The translations under genes were made by a program, and so were the position numbers. Source: Paragonimus skrjabini miyazakii (lineage: Eukaryota > Platyhelminthes > Trematoda > Plagiorchiida > Troglotrematidae). From it: a stretch of 64,000 nt of DNA. The stretch's first letter is position 1. Every line of letters starts with the position of its first letter. Location of the stretch: NCBI GenBank assembly GCA_014338405.1, contig JTDE01000227.1, positions 2,351 to 66,350 of the forward strand. Reading direction: 5' to 3'. Shown piece after piece: positions 47,100-60,602 of the stretch. A model generated the notes under the pieces. The model was not told the DNA's origin. It searched no databases and worked only from the letters and a program-made list of their open reading frames with translations.

Positions 47100-48900
47100 C
47101 GTGACAGACAGAAAAATTAGCGAAGCAGGACAGATTGTTTATCACAGTTCACCTAATTCACTTCTATTGATTCACTGTACAAGTGCTGAACAGTAAGTGA
47201 AACTAACCGCTGGACTTGTATGCTGTTCAAGTGAACACTTGGTACTAGTTCCGTCATAAATGTTCCAAAAATGGCAAATCCCAAATTGTTTCTTTGGTTA
47301 GGCCAAATTTTCTTTCACTTGTCGTCAAACACATAGAGTTTTATTTACATATGTTAATTCTCCCTTTGTTCAGTGTTTTGAAAAAATATCCTGTTAGTTA
47401 ATATGAAAATTTGCGTTAAACAGTGTAACCAAATCTAGTACAAATTTTGTCTTTTCAATCCCAACGATCACATGAGTTTCATTTGTGTTTTTCCAATTTT
47501 TGGGAAACCAATACAACTTTTCCCTTGAACGTCAAAATCCTCATTTGCCTAACTTAGTTACCTTGTAAAGGCTGCATCTTATCAACCGTTAAAATGCAGA
47601 CAACGCAAGTTTTTTCCACATTGGTTACTTAGAAATTGAACAATAAATTGTACCCCATCGAACAGCTGAATGAAATAGAAGGAGTAAGCAAACTTGAAAA
47701 TTAAATTGTTACGTCCAAATTGTAATCCTTTTGGACTGTACTTTAGTGTATACTGAATTTCACTCGAAAACTACTCAAAATTTGTGTGGACTTCCAAACA
47801 ACCAGGCTAATTATTCAGAGTGATAAAAAATTCTATGGTTAATAGAGAAAACGTGGGATAATTCACTGAATTGTTCGACCAACAAACTTTGAGCTAGATT
47901 TGAAGAGAATAAACTCCAAATGATGAACGAGGTGAGAATTGGAATACGAAATCCACCTATGATCTCTTTGGTTGTTCACTCAGAAGCGATCGCAAGTTGG
48001 TAGTGTTCTATTCGTCAAAAAGACACTGTCAAACTTCATCGTCTCTCTCTGCACATTGTATCCAAACAAGGTCGTAATCGATCGTAGAAAAGGGTTGATT
48101 CTAGAGAGGCTATACTTTAGTTTCGTGAATAGGCAATCTGGGCAGTGTACTGAGGAGCAAGCAAGCTGTTTGGGGGTGTATAAATCTAGGTGACATTAAA
48201 TGAAAATGACAGATGCAGAAGCCTCGTGAGAATTGATGAAATTGCAGAGGAAAAACAAAGTGTTCACAAAACTTCGGCAAGCATCGGCAAAGCTTCTTTG
48301 GAGGGTTGGAACAAGAAGTATATACTGCTTGCCAATTGATACAATCAATAGTTGAAACAGTGGAACTGCAAAGAATAAACCGAAGGTGTCATCGTCAGGT
48401 ACAATGATAACGAAGGGAGAATGGAGATAAAGATATATTTTGTAAGTGAAGTGAACAAATTTCGGTTACACATGTCAGGTGAAGCTGAGCAACTAATATA
48501 CTCAGTGAATCTCGAGATGGGAATTTCCAGTTATTCACTTACTGACTACTTCAGTGCAGATTTCGAACTGATGAAGGAATGAAAAAGAAGAGGAGTTAGA
48601 GCGAGTGAGTGCAAACAAATGCTTGTACAGAATTCTAGTATAGAAATATATTTACATTGACACAAATATAGGGAACGGGTTTTGTCAGATAGGAATCTTG
48701 CTAGAAACCTTTTTCAGCTTGTGAATCGATGAAATGCAATGAAATCTGTGACTTGTTTACGGAGAATACCACTGTAACTTGATAAGCGCTTTCGGGGTCT
48801 TGCAAACCGGGTATCATCTTTTACTTCTAAATCAGAGAAAAGAACTGGTAAACAATATTGCCAGTACGGGAGTATACACACACCGATAAATTGACTGACC
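47100..48900. other. AT-rich intron region without supported features
   Basis: Part of the 45877-50735 intron. Many stops occur in all frames. Nothing recognisable until the minus-strand LINE remains near 49 kb. Confidence 0.4.
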
Positions 48901-49149
48901 AAGTGAAGTGGAATGTACAGAGATTATAAACAGCCATCATAAACTGACGGTTTTCTAAATTTGGTCGTAACATTAGTAACATGAAGTGGCCAAGCCATGC
49001 TGTTATTCAAAGCGATCACTAAATACCGAACAGAAAGAAGCCGAGGTGGGAGTTCATTGTGTACATGAAGGAATAGACCTAAACTTGAGAGCTCCTCATA
49101 CCGATTCATCTTCATGTGCGAGACCAAAATTTCACCACATCTTGATATG

Positions 49150-49620
49150 TTAAGAAACTGAACGCGGTGACTTTGACCAAATTAATGGTCTGGATATACA
49201 GCCAAGCTGGATAGACGAAGGAATTTGAGTTCTAACACTTTGACGTTTGCACTGTTGACTACAGAATGTGTGACCATGAACTAATATGGATCCCAAGTAC
49301 AGTGTGCATAAGAGCGTGGAAAGGATTACCATCTGTAGACCACCAGAGTTAATGAGGAATGTTGGTGAAGTTTGACCACCAGATTGAATAAAGTGACTTC
49401 AAATCGTAACGTAATCACTTAAGATATCAATAGGTGGGGTTGGAATGCCAGATTCTTTGAAAAGTTGACGTAACGTCCTCTTATCACTGCTCCCAAATGC
49501 GTGGCTACTGTTTAGGAAACCTACAATCACAGCTCTAGATATTCCATTGATATTAGAATGAAACGAACTCGACGAGTGAGAAAATAAAGAGTTGAGCTCG
49601 AGTAACGATAGGTGAGGTGA
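49150..49620 (-). mobile_element. Decayed LINE reverse transcriptase fragment, minus strand
   Basis: The minus strand reads A-V-I-V-G-F-L-N-S-S-H-A-F-G-S-S-D-K-R-T, then L-R-Q-L-F-K-E-S-G-I-P. This is the conserved 'F-L-D-F-x-x-A-F-D-S-V-D' palm region of an RTE/CR1-type reverse transcriptase with the key Asp residues already mutated. S-P-T-F-L-I-N-S-G-G follows after a stop. It is the only LINE piece found here in antisense to the large gene. Confidence 0.6.
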
Positions 49621-50735
49621 TTGAGGTTCATCATGTTTATTTGAATTTTTATTAAGGCGAAAGTTGACTTAGTAAACCAAGTGTACATGAAATCGAGAGA
49701 AACTTAGTTGTTCCTTTCTTAAGATTTATTGTAATATCTGCCATCGTCCATCAGTCGGCAAATTTGTGATTTGTGAAGGACTGAGTGAATAACTTTACCA
49801 TAGGCATGGAACTCAGTGTTTTCACCAAGAACGATTGATGATGAGATGAGTCATCAGGTCGACTTGCCTTGCTGGACTTTAACGGGGTATGTTCTTCAGA
49901 AACAGGTTTGACCTCAGTATGGGCGGATGATTAATCGGAAAAGAAAGCTTTGTAAGAGTTTAAAAGGAACGCTTTGTTCTTCTGTTGAAGCTCAACAGCT
50001 GGTTGCCTGGAACGAGAGATTTTTTCCACTCAGCCCTCTCATAATCCGCGAGACCTTGTGGTAGCTTTCGTCACCACGTCATGTGTGGATATGTATACAA
50101 CAATGTTGTGTATCCCGACGGTGATATTTTACGGGCTGACCTCAATGCGTCTAGAATATGGCGCAAAAAAAATTCTGTTGGAGCTATTGAAAAATAGTCA
50201 TTGAGATTGTCTATCATACCTAGGAGACAATTAAGAGAACAACGTTTTAACATCCAAGCTGGCTTACTCATAAAATATGATACTACTATCCAGAATATTT
50301 GTGCCATTGAGTAAGAGACTTACGCATTGCAACTGTCAATGTCGTGTTGCCGATCTACATTTGTTTTAATAATTCATTCGAAAATTGGCGGTTTTTGAGG
50401 TTATTTTGTAGTCTAAGCGAATTTTTCAATGAAGCGTATGAAGTCCTTTGACTTTTGCAGACACCATTATGGAATGTGGCACGAGCTAATCGCCTGATAT
50501 CTGAAACACCCCGTCAGTTCATCTACTTGAACATTTGTAATTTCTCTCTACGAATAACGACTGGTAAACATGTAATTCTCTTTCAAAGGTTTTTGTTTTA
50601 GATTTTCCTCACATGATAGCTGAGGATTAGGACAATATCCTCATAGTGACTTTCAGGATAGTTTTATCCAGCATTTTGCTGTTCTTTTACTCTCAGTCAC
50701 GTATTTTGTGTTTTACTCTGTTAATACAAACGCAG

Positions 50736-51140
50736 ACAAGTGTGGTACCGATTCGAAGCTTAACTGTTCCAGATACTCCGAACAGCGTGTGAGCTCTCGC
50801 TGTTCAACTGAACGTGCAGTTCCCGTTGCTTCCAGTACCATTGAATCACATAAGGAAACACGTCACCGTTTATGTGATTTGCGAGAACGTGCAGAACAAC
50901 AACTGGCTGAAATGCTCACAATTCTCAATAGAAAAAAATCGCGTTTGCCAGATTTCACAGAAGCAACTAAGGCGAGTATGACGAACAGAAGGATGGAGGA
51001 TTCAAATGCTCCATTACCCCCACCACCTTCTCGCTTGTCATGGACTGTTCCGAACGGCTGTGAGTGTAACCATGTCGAACCCGTAAACAGCACGGATACA
51101 AACGCTGATCCGAAACTAACCGATGCACGTGCCTCTCAAG
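50736..51140 (+). CDS. Exon of the large gene, 135 codons with a helical segment, phase 1 to 1
   Basis: The acceptor is ttaatacaaacgcag and the donor gtatgt. It reads K-C-G-T-D-S-K-L-N-C-S-R-Y-S-E, then a coiled-coil-like H-K-E-T-R-H-R-L-C-D-L-R-E-R-A-E-Q-Q-L, then A-E-M-L-T-I-L-N-R-K-K. A proline stretch, A-P-L-P-P-P-P-S-R-L-S, follows and could bind SH3 or EVH1-type domains. It ends S-Q on one base, matching 59794. Confidence 0.72.
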
Positions 51141-54100
51141 GTATGTCGTCGTTTTCACTCGTTGACATGTGAGCCATAGTGCCGGATGGTGCAATCTTTG
51201 ACTTATAAATAAACTGATGAGTAGTACGGGATTTTGGTTTTCGAAAGGGGCCGACTGGAAAGTCAACAGGAACGCGACAGATGCGATCACTTGTGGGTGA
51301 TGTTCAGTCTATAGATAAACCTTGATTCATTGAACCGTTTCATGCATAGCGATACATTCTACGTTTGAATGCCACTTATGTCCTCCCTCTTTAAGGTCTG
51401 CTGATTTTTTTGCCTGGCTCGGACTACTGAGAGCGCTAGAAGTGATTTAGTATGAGTCCTAAGTAGCGAGCGTTCTCGTGTAGATCAATGTATGTTAGTA
51501 GCTCTTGTGCTCCTGAGAAGCGTATGAATGTCATCGGCTAATCTATACCCTATATCATTAATTCGTTTTTTGGTGGCTATCACAAATTTGCCTGTGACAT
51601 CACGTCATTCAGAGTAGACAAAACCTTGTTTTACATCTTCATTTTCCTATGGAGCACAGTACTGCTGTGTCTATGCTCTTTTATGGCCAATTTTTCATGA
51701 CATTTGAGTTATGTCAAGCTCACTAATAGCACCTTATCGTCAAATCAAAATGACTACGATCTTTTAGCCGCCGCGAGTCTCTTAGTCGTATAACTACACT
51801 TTCTAGAACAGCCGATAAAGTTAGACTAACCAAATATGGTGGTTGTTACTTAGTAACAAGATAGGCATCATATAATGTAACAACGCGGAACTACTTTTAG
51901 ATCTGATTTTACATATTTAGCTGTCCATATATGAGGATATATTCGGCTTACATCCAGATTGATGCATCTTTCCCTGGTTCCCTCGTCCTTAGACGGTAGT
52001 TAATCACCATTGTTTATTATTTAAATCTCAAAACATTATAGAAAGAGGCGAGTCTTTTGTGTGTAACAGAATTTACCAATCAAATTTGATTACGTCTTAA
52101 CAGATGCTTTAACGTTAATGTATGGCTATGTAATATGCTACAGTCCCTTTTGGCTTTTACTATAAAGACTATTGACTGAAAACTGACAAATTCAGTTCGA
52201 ATCCACGAGCCGCCTTCAACGAGTCGACGTCCTTATCGTCAGTGTGTCATTTTGATGCCGTTGCAAACACACAGCTTTAAATTTGCTCACTTAAAATTAT
52301 TCTCAGCGTTCCAATCAATTGCCGAAATCATATTTTATTTTTCTGTTTCCCGTTGGGTCACTTTTATGGGGATGAAATTTATTGCTGACTTCTAGTCTTT
52401 GTTTCATGTATAATCCATTCGAATGAGCCGACTCACCTGTAACTGGTATCGACTCCATTGCAGGCTATTGGTTTACTTTTTTTCTCCAGAGAGCAGCCGA
52501 GTTCTGGATTCCGGTTGAATTGAAGGTAGTGTCAGCGGGTATTTAAAACTCATCGATAACTTTTAGGTTTAAATATACTTGCTTTCTAGTCCATGTTCTT
52601 GTTTACCTAGTCAATGTTCTTGACAGTCTTAAGTTGTCTTGATTGTCTTTCATCATTCGTCCACAATCTTGTTAGTTTTGTTGTTTGGCAATAGACATTT
52701 CGCTCAATTCGTCTTGTTCTGTCATAATTTTGGATGCTAAACTTATCTACCAGCTAGAATGGTGACAAATCAGTCTATGTTTTCGACTGTTGTAATCACA
52801 ATAACTTGTAGATGGTGTGTCATCTATTCTGAAAGCATAATCATCCTTTCACCTAAGGTACTTACAGCTTGTTTGCTGTTTTTCTGCTAATCAAACTTTG
52901 GTGATTGTTTTAAACTATCCGCCAAATAATTCAACAATGTTCAAGAAAAACAAATCCTGTAACGTGGTTTCGTTATTTATTAACTTTCATCACTTCATCC
53001 CAGTGATACGCTTCATTTTTTTTTGAATTCCATCAAATGTTTCATAAAAAGATCGATGTTTTATAAGTCTGATTGACATGTGATCTAGCACCTTAAAGTT
53101 AGATAATAAACAAGGTGTTTTTTAGATGGTACCACCAAGATCTAAGCACTATAGACCAATTTTGCTTGTAGTGGAATGGATTTGTTCCAACTGAGAAATG
53201 GACCCCAGCCGGCGCGTTTGTGGAGCGTGTGCATTGACATTATTGTTATTCGTTTAACGCTGAACATTTATGTGTTTAAAGTGTTTAGACAAAGTCGCTT
53301 TTATGCAACGCGTGGGTTGCCTGATTGCATTCACTGGCACTATAGTCAGTACGCTAGCATTACAGGTGTGTGAACTGAAGATCAACTCCTAGTCGGCACA
53401 AGAACAAACCCAACCAGCGAAAGCGCGTGTAGTTCTTCTTTCTCAATGTAAGCGACTAGAAATACCTAGCCGATTGTATAAGTTGTGACTGGTTATGAGT
53501 GATGTTTAATTGTTAGCTGCAAAATCCCCAGCTATCCGTTACTAGTTAACATCCAAGGAAAAGACGGGGAAAAACGTAGTTGAGAAAAATCTCAGCTTTA
53601 GCTGGATTCAAAACATTGATAAAAACAGAGTACCCAGACGCACAAGCTGCCCACGAGCCGAACTACGAAGTCACGCTGGGAGCTCCAAAATGTCACACTT
53701 GAACTCAGTTACCCACTTAACCTACTGTGTCATGTGGAGTCCCCCGGATGATTCAGAGGACTGGCTGCCAAAGCGATATCTCTCAAACGGTTCGCGCTGG
53801 AATCCACCATCACCGATGGTGCAACCGGCTGACGTGGAAGTTTACTTCGCCTGAGGACATAAATACATTTTTCGACAGGATGCTGACTATTAATCTCGTT
53901 CGGTTCCATGGATTGAACCCTCGTGGAATACAAAGCCTGCAACCGTAGACTATAGAGAATACGGTATCCAATCTATTTAAGTGACGTTACTTTAAGTGTT
54001 TTGTGATCGAGTTATCGGAAAACTTTGGGTTTATTAATGTACAGCACAGCTTTTCCTATGGTCATATGTTAGGTAAATCTTGATATCCATCACTTATGTA

Positions 54101-57100
54101 CTTCTGTTTATAATGGCAACTTATGATACACAAAGCCACAAAGTTCTATATGACATTGGGCTTTTTTGTGGCTTTTACCATATATTCTATGAAATATCGG
54201 CTTAATGTTTTACAGCATGTTCCCTGTTGTTTGCTGCTCATAAAAGGGATCGACAGCTAACAATGTTTCTGTACTGTTTGGAAGGTTAAGTACGTTTACA
54301 AACTTGACGAGTTTAGTTAGCGGTTAACAATACACCAGTTCGTGCGACTTATTATATCTAGTCAACCTGCTCAGTCGGATGTTGATTGGGAATGACCACT
54401 ACCTACCCCGTGTGTATACGTGCGTACACAGAGAACGTCCGTAAGTTGGGATTTGGGACAGTATTTACTGTACGGAAAATTCTTTTTGTCTTCGGTTTCC
54501 ATAGTTCCCAACAACGAACACGCTCCTAATTTGCATACTGCCATGGTTCTCAAGTATCATCGAGTGGTATATGTTGGGTCACATATAAGTTGAGCATCTC
54601 TGGATTGGTCCAACTTTGATATAATGAGGACCATGGACACGCTTCTCACTCATAATTGTACTTTTAAACTCTAGTGGTGTTAACCATCAATTATCTTGAT
54701 CTCTATATCTTGGTTTGCTTGTTCCTAATATCTGCACCCAACTCCTGTTCAGTTGGGCGATTAAGGCATGTGATGTATGTTTTATCATTTCTTATTGATC
54801 TTGGCGGCTCATTTATCAGAGCTGACAATTGTACATGATTCACAATTGGGTTAATTATGCGAAGCACGTAAGATTCATAGGGACTTTATGGATTGAATGA
54901 GGCGGGTATTGCTTATGCATCTTTAAATGTGTACCACACGACTTAGAAAGCAATCGATAGACTCGTTTACCTTTAGCAAAAATAAGATTACGCTCAATAA
55001 ATGTTAGAGAAAAAAGTTGGCAGAAGAGAAACCCAGCCGTAGCGTATCAAGCGTAAAGCTTGTGTACGTTATTATATAGGAAACGATTGCTGATTAACAG
55101 TAACGATAGGAAGTCGAGTGTCCGCTTATTTTTGTCAAACTGACCAGGATGATCAAGTGATTTTATGATTCTACTTAGTATCCTGATTGAATATGCCAAG
55201 TTAACGTTTGAATTCATTTAGCGTAGGCGCATTTACGATGGATTCTGAAAAGTCGCTTTAGATTGGACACACTTTGACGCTGAAAATGTTCTTTGTATAA
55301 ATACCGTGCTCACTGGGCACTCTTGCGTTAGCGATTGACTTCTGAGATGTTGGTTTGGTTTAGGTGAAAGCATATTTCGTGACGCGTGATGCAGTTGACG
55401 ACCGATCCTGTATGTCATGAGTAAGTCTTTTTACCACGTCGATAGTTCACCGGGTACTATCATTGTTTATATAATTCATCTGAATAAATCAGTAAACGAA
55501 ATATTGGATAGGGGTGTACCAGCAAGTTGAACGCAAATGAAAAATCCATTCGACTGAAACTATTTAAATAGCTTGTGCAATAGCAAAGGCAACAGTTTTG
55601 CTTTTTCAGCCATTGATGGACAACTAGAAGACCAGCTACCCGCTTTCCAGTACTGGTGTTCAGTTTTTCGTCCCTAAGGAAGCGCACAATGGAACTCAAT
55701 TGACGGTGATGCGTTGTTCTGTTTTTAGTCATTTCGAACGCTAGTCAATTGCCAGCAGCCCGTCAATGTAAAGCATTTGAATCATTACAGTATCTTAGTC
55801 TCTCCAACACTATTCACTATGTGCTAAATTCCAGTGTTATCAACATATCACAGTAACGGGGAATTGGCTAACGAGGTGGTTCGAACCGAAATAAAGCAAG
55901 AAGTAGAGGTTGTAATCTGAGACACTGCGATTCAACACCAGTTGTGCACAGTCAACCTTAAAATGCGTCAATGACCTTGACGGTACAGCGGTGCTGTTGG
56001 AGCTTCGCGCAAAGGTTTATATGGGCCAATCGACCGGAGGCTTTAAAACAAACCTAGATAACATTAATTAATTTGCTTGTCAATTGTCAGTCTTACCAGA
56101 GTAGTAACTAAAGTGACAATGCGCGAAATTCCTTGTCGAAATCCTTGTTGATTGTTGGGCAAAGATACAAATCAAAACAACCACTCGCATGACTGCCAAC
56201 CGAACTCTCTGTGGCTTGTGAAAAAATCACCAGTAATGCTTGTGATCAGCTGGCTTTATCGTGCTAACTATTTTGATGATGGACGACACTGTTCGTACCT
56301 TCACGGCTCCCGGAAGCTTGCCATCTCTTAGAGGGACCGATCAATCAATTCACATAATTGTCTCGATAGCTCTTTAGCACATATAGTTGGTGTCAGGCGG
56401 TGTTTGGAGAACCATTTGGTTAATTGTAGGTGCTTTACGGGCATCCGCATGGCTGTTGTTAGTTGAATGTTCAGGATGTCTGAAGTTGATAGCAAACATA
56501 CTCAAGCACTGGTTATTGATACCATTGACAGTGTTTCCGTGATGTTTTTCATGTCATCTATGTAGCATAATTGAGGTGTTACAGGAATTCTGTCAGCGTT
56601 GCGAGCTACAGCGCCATAAACTATTCTTTCAGCTAACTCCAGTTGTTTCAGCTGGACCTGGCTGATACTGACGTTTGTCGTTTCGTACAGTTGCATTTAT
56701 GTGGTTGTGCACCATCATCGCGTGTTCTGTCATTTGTGTGCAGCTGGCACATGTTTCACTCCGATCGCCTCTCTGCCTTTCGACAGTTTTAATAATCACA
56801 TCTGTGTCCAGTGATCGTTCGATGACGAATAGGTTGCAAAATCAGGTTAACGAATGTTACCAAGCTATCGAGTCAGGCATATTCCATCCGCTTCCTTAGT
56901 GTTTTTTTACAAAGTTCCGATTGCAAGTGAATATCGGTACTCCATCGGTTAATTTAAGCATGATGAATACGTGATTACAGTGACAAACAAAAGCGACTAA
57001 CTTCATCAATAACTTGTTCTTCACCGGTTGGAAAACATTTCCGAAGACCTCTATTACATAAATCCTCCGGCATTTTTGGTTACCTATATATTCCTAATTG

Positions 57101-57550
57101 CGTCATAAGGTTCGGAGGGAAACGATGTAAATTTGACATGACCCTCCTTAGCACAGAATTAAATCTCAAGTTAAGTAAATTTACCTGTAAGTGAAACCTC
57201 TGAAAATTTAGCAGAAATAGGTATGCATGTAATCCTGAAGATTAAGTGATCAGCAATATACAAGACTGTAGGTGGACGGTAAATCATATTAATCAAACAC
57301 GTGGTTGAATTTCTAAACTGTGTAATAAGTCATACAGTTTCAGAAAAACTGGAAGTAATTAGGCTATACCCCACAGCTACCACGTTGCCGCTCTTCGAAA
57401 TTCGATGATACTGCTGAGAGATGGTCATAGCTAAAATCCTTACCTTCTCCTTTTTCATATTTGCCACGCACTGTATTTCTGTTATAGGAACAATGACCAG
57501 TTTTAATATACTGCATACTTCTGGAGATACTCCAGTTTTGTGGTTAGCAC
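51141..57550. other. Very long intron, first part, no supported exon
   Basis: The 8.65 kb intron between 51140 and 59794 is the longest bounded by matched phases. Up to 57.5 kb it contains the short repeat at 51266-51313 and only short open frames. A cagttcgaatccacgagcc segment near 52.2 kb resembles part of the sequence at 26.1 kb. Confidence 0.45.
51266..51313 (+). repeat. Short dispersed repeat, copy 2 (first copy 2288-2335)
   Basis: gcgacag.tgcgatca.ttgtgggtgat is shared in direct orientation with 2288-2335. It starts about 125 bases after the 50736-51140 exon. Confidence 0.4.
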
Positions 57551-57559
57551 TAGCATATA

Positions 57560-58790
57560 AACACTTTTTAGCCTTAAGGACACCTTTGACTTTGTAGACT
57601 CAATCGATTCAGTGATTATCGGCGCACCTTTATCAAGAACAATTGGATTGATGTCGGAATTACAGGGGAAAAATTGCAAGAACTATTGTTGTTTTGAACC
57701 TGTAATGTTCAATTTCAGTTTAATGGGGAGTTGTACAGGCAGAAAGATGGAGTAGCAATGGGTTCACTTCTAGGTCCGCTACTCGCAGATATATTTATGG
57801 CCAAACTAGAGACAATTGAACTCGAGCACATCGTAACTAAGTGAAAGCTTTACAAACGCTATGTGGATGATACTTTTTGTCTCCTTCCGAACGATGGTGA
57901 TCTCCAAGCCATACTATATGAGTTCAACAAAGCACATTCGAATGTAGAGTTCACCTTCGAGCTAGACCATCACAACAAACTCTTATTCCTAGATGGTACG
58001 TTGTTCCGTCGATCAGAAGGAACAATTCAAAGGATCAATTTATAGGAAAAAGACATGGACGGGTCAATACACACATTTTCACAATTTTGTCCCGTTGAAG
58101 TACAAAAGAAACTTGGTACGTTTTCTGTTGAACAGAGCGCAAAAGATCTGTACACAGAACACTCTCCAGGAGAAACTGAGAAACTCTCATTGGAAATGGA
58201 TACCCTGAAAGATTTATAGATGAAAATCTGCATTCCGGTACGAAACCCGAACTCGTCCAGACAGTGGAGGAAAAGCCGGTTTTTATCTGTCTCTCATATA
58301 GAAGTGAGGTTAACAGTGAAATAATTAGCCATAGACTTTCAAACGCGATCGAGAGTGCCTACCGTGCAGCAAGACATCGCGTCGTTCAACACCTGCCCGG
58401 TACTGGTGCCACGCATTAAGGATAATTTCCCAAGTTCTCTCCGTCTTTCTGTATCTACTCCCTCATTTGTTGTTGTCAAGCCGGTTGCGTTGGGTGGACC
58501 ACAAGGCGGCTATCGGAGAGGATTCGTGAGTACCTACCGAAATGACTTCGCAACGGTTCGAGAGAGCCTATTTCCAGTGCGATTGGCTCCCACTTACTTG
58601 ACACTGGCCATCAAATAAATCCGGATGAAGCGTTCCGAGTCATCTACAAAATTCGTCAATCCTGCTCCAGATCTGTCAGAGTGCGATTGTTATCAACGGC
58701 CGAGGCTATTGCTATCAAACTCCAAAATCCCTGCCTATGTGCCCAAAAACAATTCGTGCAAACCCTCCAACCCCCTGACCGATCATTCCA
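57560..58790 (+). mobile_element. Penelope-like element, decayed RT and GIY-YIG endonuclease
   Basis: The reverse transcriptase shows K-D-G-V-A-M-G-S-L-L-G-P-L-L-A-D-I-F-M (about 57746-57802) and the catalytic Y-V-D-D (57860-57871), followed by T-F-C-L-L-P and F-E-L-D-H-H-N-K-L-L-F-L-D. A TGA at 57842 and a frameshift near 58020 break it. After the shift it continues R-K-K-T-W-T-G-Q-Y-T-H-F-H-N-F-V-P. The C-terminus has the GIY-YIG-type remnant C-V-G-W-T-T-R-R-L-S-E-R-I-R-E (about 58485-58535) and T-G-H-Q-I-N-P-D-E-A-F-R-V-I-Y-K. It is inactive but complete enough to classify. The 5' part of the frame is missing. Confidence 0.88.
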
Positions 58791-58799
58791 CATCCACTT

Positions 58800-59793
58800 G
58801 AAACCCGAGCAACTGTGAATCGCTCGACATTGATGATCGCCTGTTTCGTGACAGGCACGTGTAACACTCCAACACATTCACCAATACTCCCACCCCCACC
58901 CCCCATTCCCAGTAGACTGTGATTCGTACCACTCCTGTGATTTTTGATGACCAATTTGACACGTGATAATTTCGATATATAACTTGCACTTACCCTATGT
59001 GATGAGAATTACCGAAAAGAACTGTTTACACAATCGACTTCTTATGAAGCTGGAGAGGATATAACCACTTACCAGAAATCACGACAAAAAGCTGCTCCTA
59101 TAATTTTACTTTCAGCGTAAGAGGAAATTGTGAAGTTTTGGCAGATGATTAAAACTGGTAAAATATCAACTTGGTCGTGAAATTTTACAGCTGGAAGATA
59201 CGAAACTAAATTGTACGGTAACTATTTGACGCCATTATACGAACCACATTTTAGTACCTTCCTAAAGCCACTGTTGAAAGCGAAAGGCATACCCTTTGTT
59301 AGAACCATTCACACACTTCCAACCTTGCCACCGGAGCCCAACATTCCTCAGGGAACAGTACGCCTATGAGAAATTGTCAAACAAGGCTAACACTCGTTAC
59401 CCGAGTGTACAGTGAGCCGTGCACGTGAACTGCACATTCGTAAGCCAATAGAATGTCGTCCACTTACTGTGCTACCAAACATGGTTTCGAAAATGGCATC
59501 AAGATTCAATATGCTTGGAAGTCCTAGCAATATAGGACACACAGGTGAGTAACTCAGATCTTCTTGTGTACGGAGTTTATGAGTAAATCTGAAACGGTAT
59601 AAAAATCAGGAGACGTAATGCGATTCTTTTCTAAGTTGCTTTCTGTTCTGTCCATCTTATTGGATCATCGACCTACTGCAACAGATATACTACATCCCGC
59701 AAGTAGTTCAGTTCAACAATGAAAATGTAATTACTGTGAAATTTAACGTTGCTGATAATGAATCAATTTGTTGTCGATTTTCTGCTATCGCAG
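58800..59793. other. Intron sequence, possible element 3' flank
   Basis: It follows the Penelope-like element. A C-rich cccacccccacccccc run occurs at about 58890. No further coding signal is seen before the acceptor at 59793. Confidence 0.4.
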
Positions 59794-60279
59794 GTGGCCT
59801 AACTTGGTTCCAACCCTTTGAAAAAAACGTTTTCCACAACAAAACAGCAAGCCACACCAACAGAATTCAGTCCACGCGCGAGCGAAGCAGAGTGTACGAA
59901 TTTTCAAACGAAGACTTACCGGTGGATGTGAAGAACAGTGTTTGTGGCGGGGATAGTATCTTTGTTGAAGGTATCAAATCGTTTGTGCAGGAGAATTCGG
60001 AATCACAGGTGCCACAAACGTTTGACAGATTGGTGATTTCAAACAATGTGTCAGATTCCGTCCGGTCGAATCCAGTACGACAGCCAGATCAACATAATCT
60101 CCCCAAGAAAATGCAAGATCCAGTTGAAAGTTCGGTGAATCGTCAGATATTCCAAACATATGAAACCCTCCCTTCGGTTAAACGAGAACCTATGCCATCG
60201 TGCTTATCGACGAAGCAAACTAATTCCCCACAACCACTATCGGAGGATGAATTTGATTCACTTGCGGATACGAGCGAAT
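59794..60279 (+). CDS. Exon of the large gene, 162 codons, phase 1 to 1
   Basis: Acceptor gattttctgctatcgcag and strong donor gtaagt enclose 486 open bases. It starts G-L-T-W-F-Q-P-F-E-K-N-V-F-H-N-K, and the middle has an acidic F-S-N-E-D-L-P-V-D-V-K. It ends Pro/Ser-rich with P-L-S-E-D-E-F-D-S-L-A-D-T, which looks like a CK2-type acidic site. Codon use is even and the frame is clean. Phase matches 51140 and 63130. Confidence 0.78.
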
Positions 60280-60474
60280 GTAAGTTTTGTGTGCTAGTTT
60301 GTAGCAGTTATTTCACCGCACCTACGATAACCTGTTCTGTTAAGATAATTCATCTGTCGTCTATTATAGATTGAACGTTACTCACAATCGATCGCAGCTG
60401 CCGCATTTCCATAAACTTTCCAGTCGGTCCGGCTCGGGAAGAACCACTAGAGTCGAGTTTCTTTCTCATTAGAG

Positions 60475-60602
60475 CTCGTCAGTAGTGCATATCCTTGCCA
60501 CGACGGGACTAGAACTCCGGTCATGCTTCCATGAGGCAACCGTGTTGACCACTGCGCCAATGACCTCACATTAGGCACGACCGAATTATCATATGTGAAC
60601 GA
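60475..60602 (-). mobile_element. tRNA-derived SINE, copy 2
   Basis: The minus strand shows a clear A box (TGGCGCAGTGGTC) and, about 40 bases on, a B-box-like GTTCTAGTCCC, the internal promoter of a tRNA-type SINE. It then continues ggcaaggatatgcac. It is the cleaner partner of the copy at 7278-7405. It is intronic. Confidence 0.65.

Noticed and set aside
53727..53948. Open frames on both strands over the same 220 bases
   Set aside because: They mirror each other and lack any motif. Probably chance or an old repeat.
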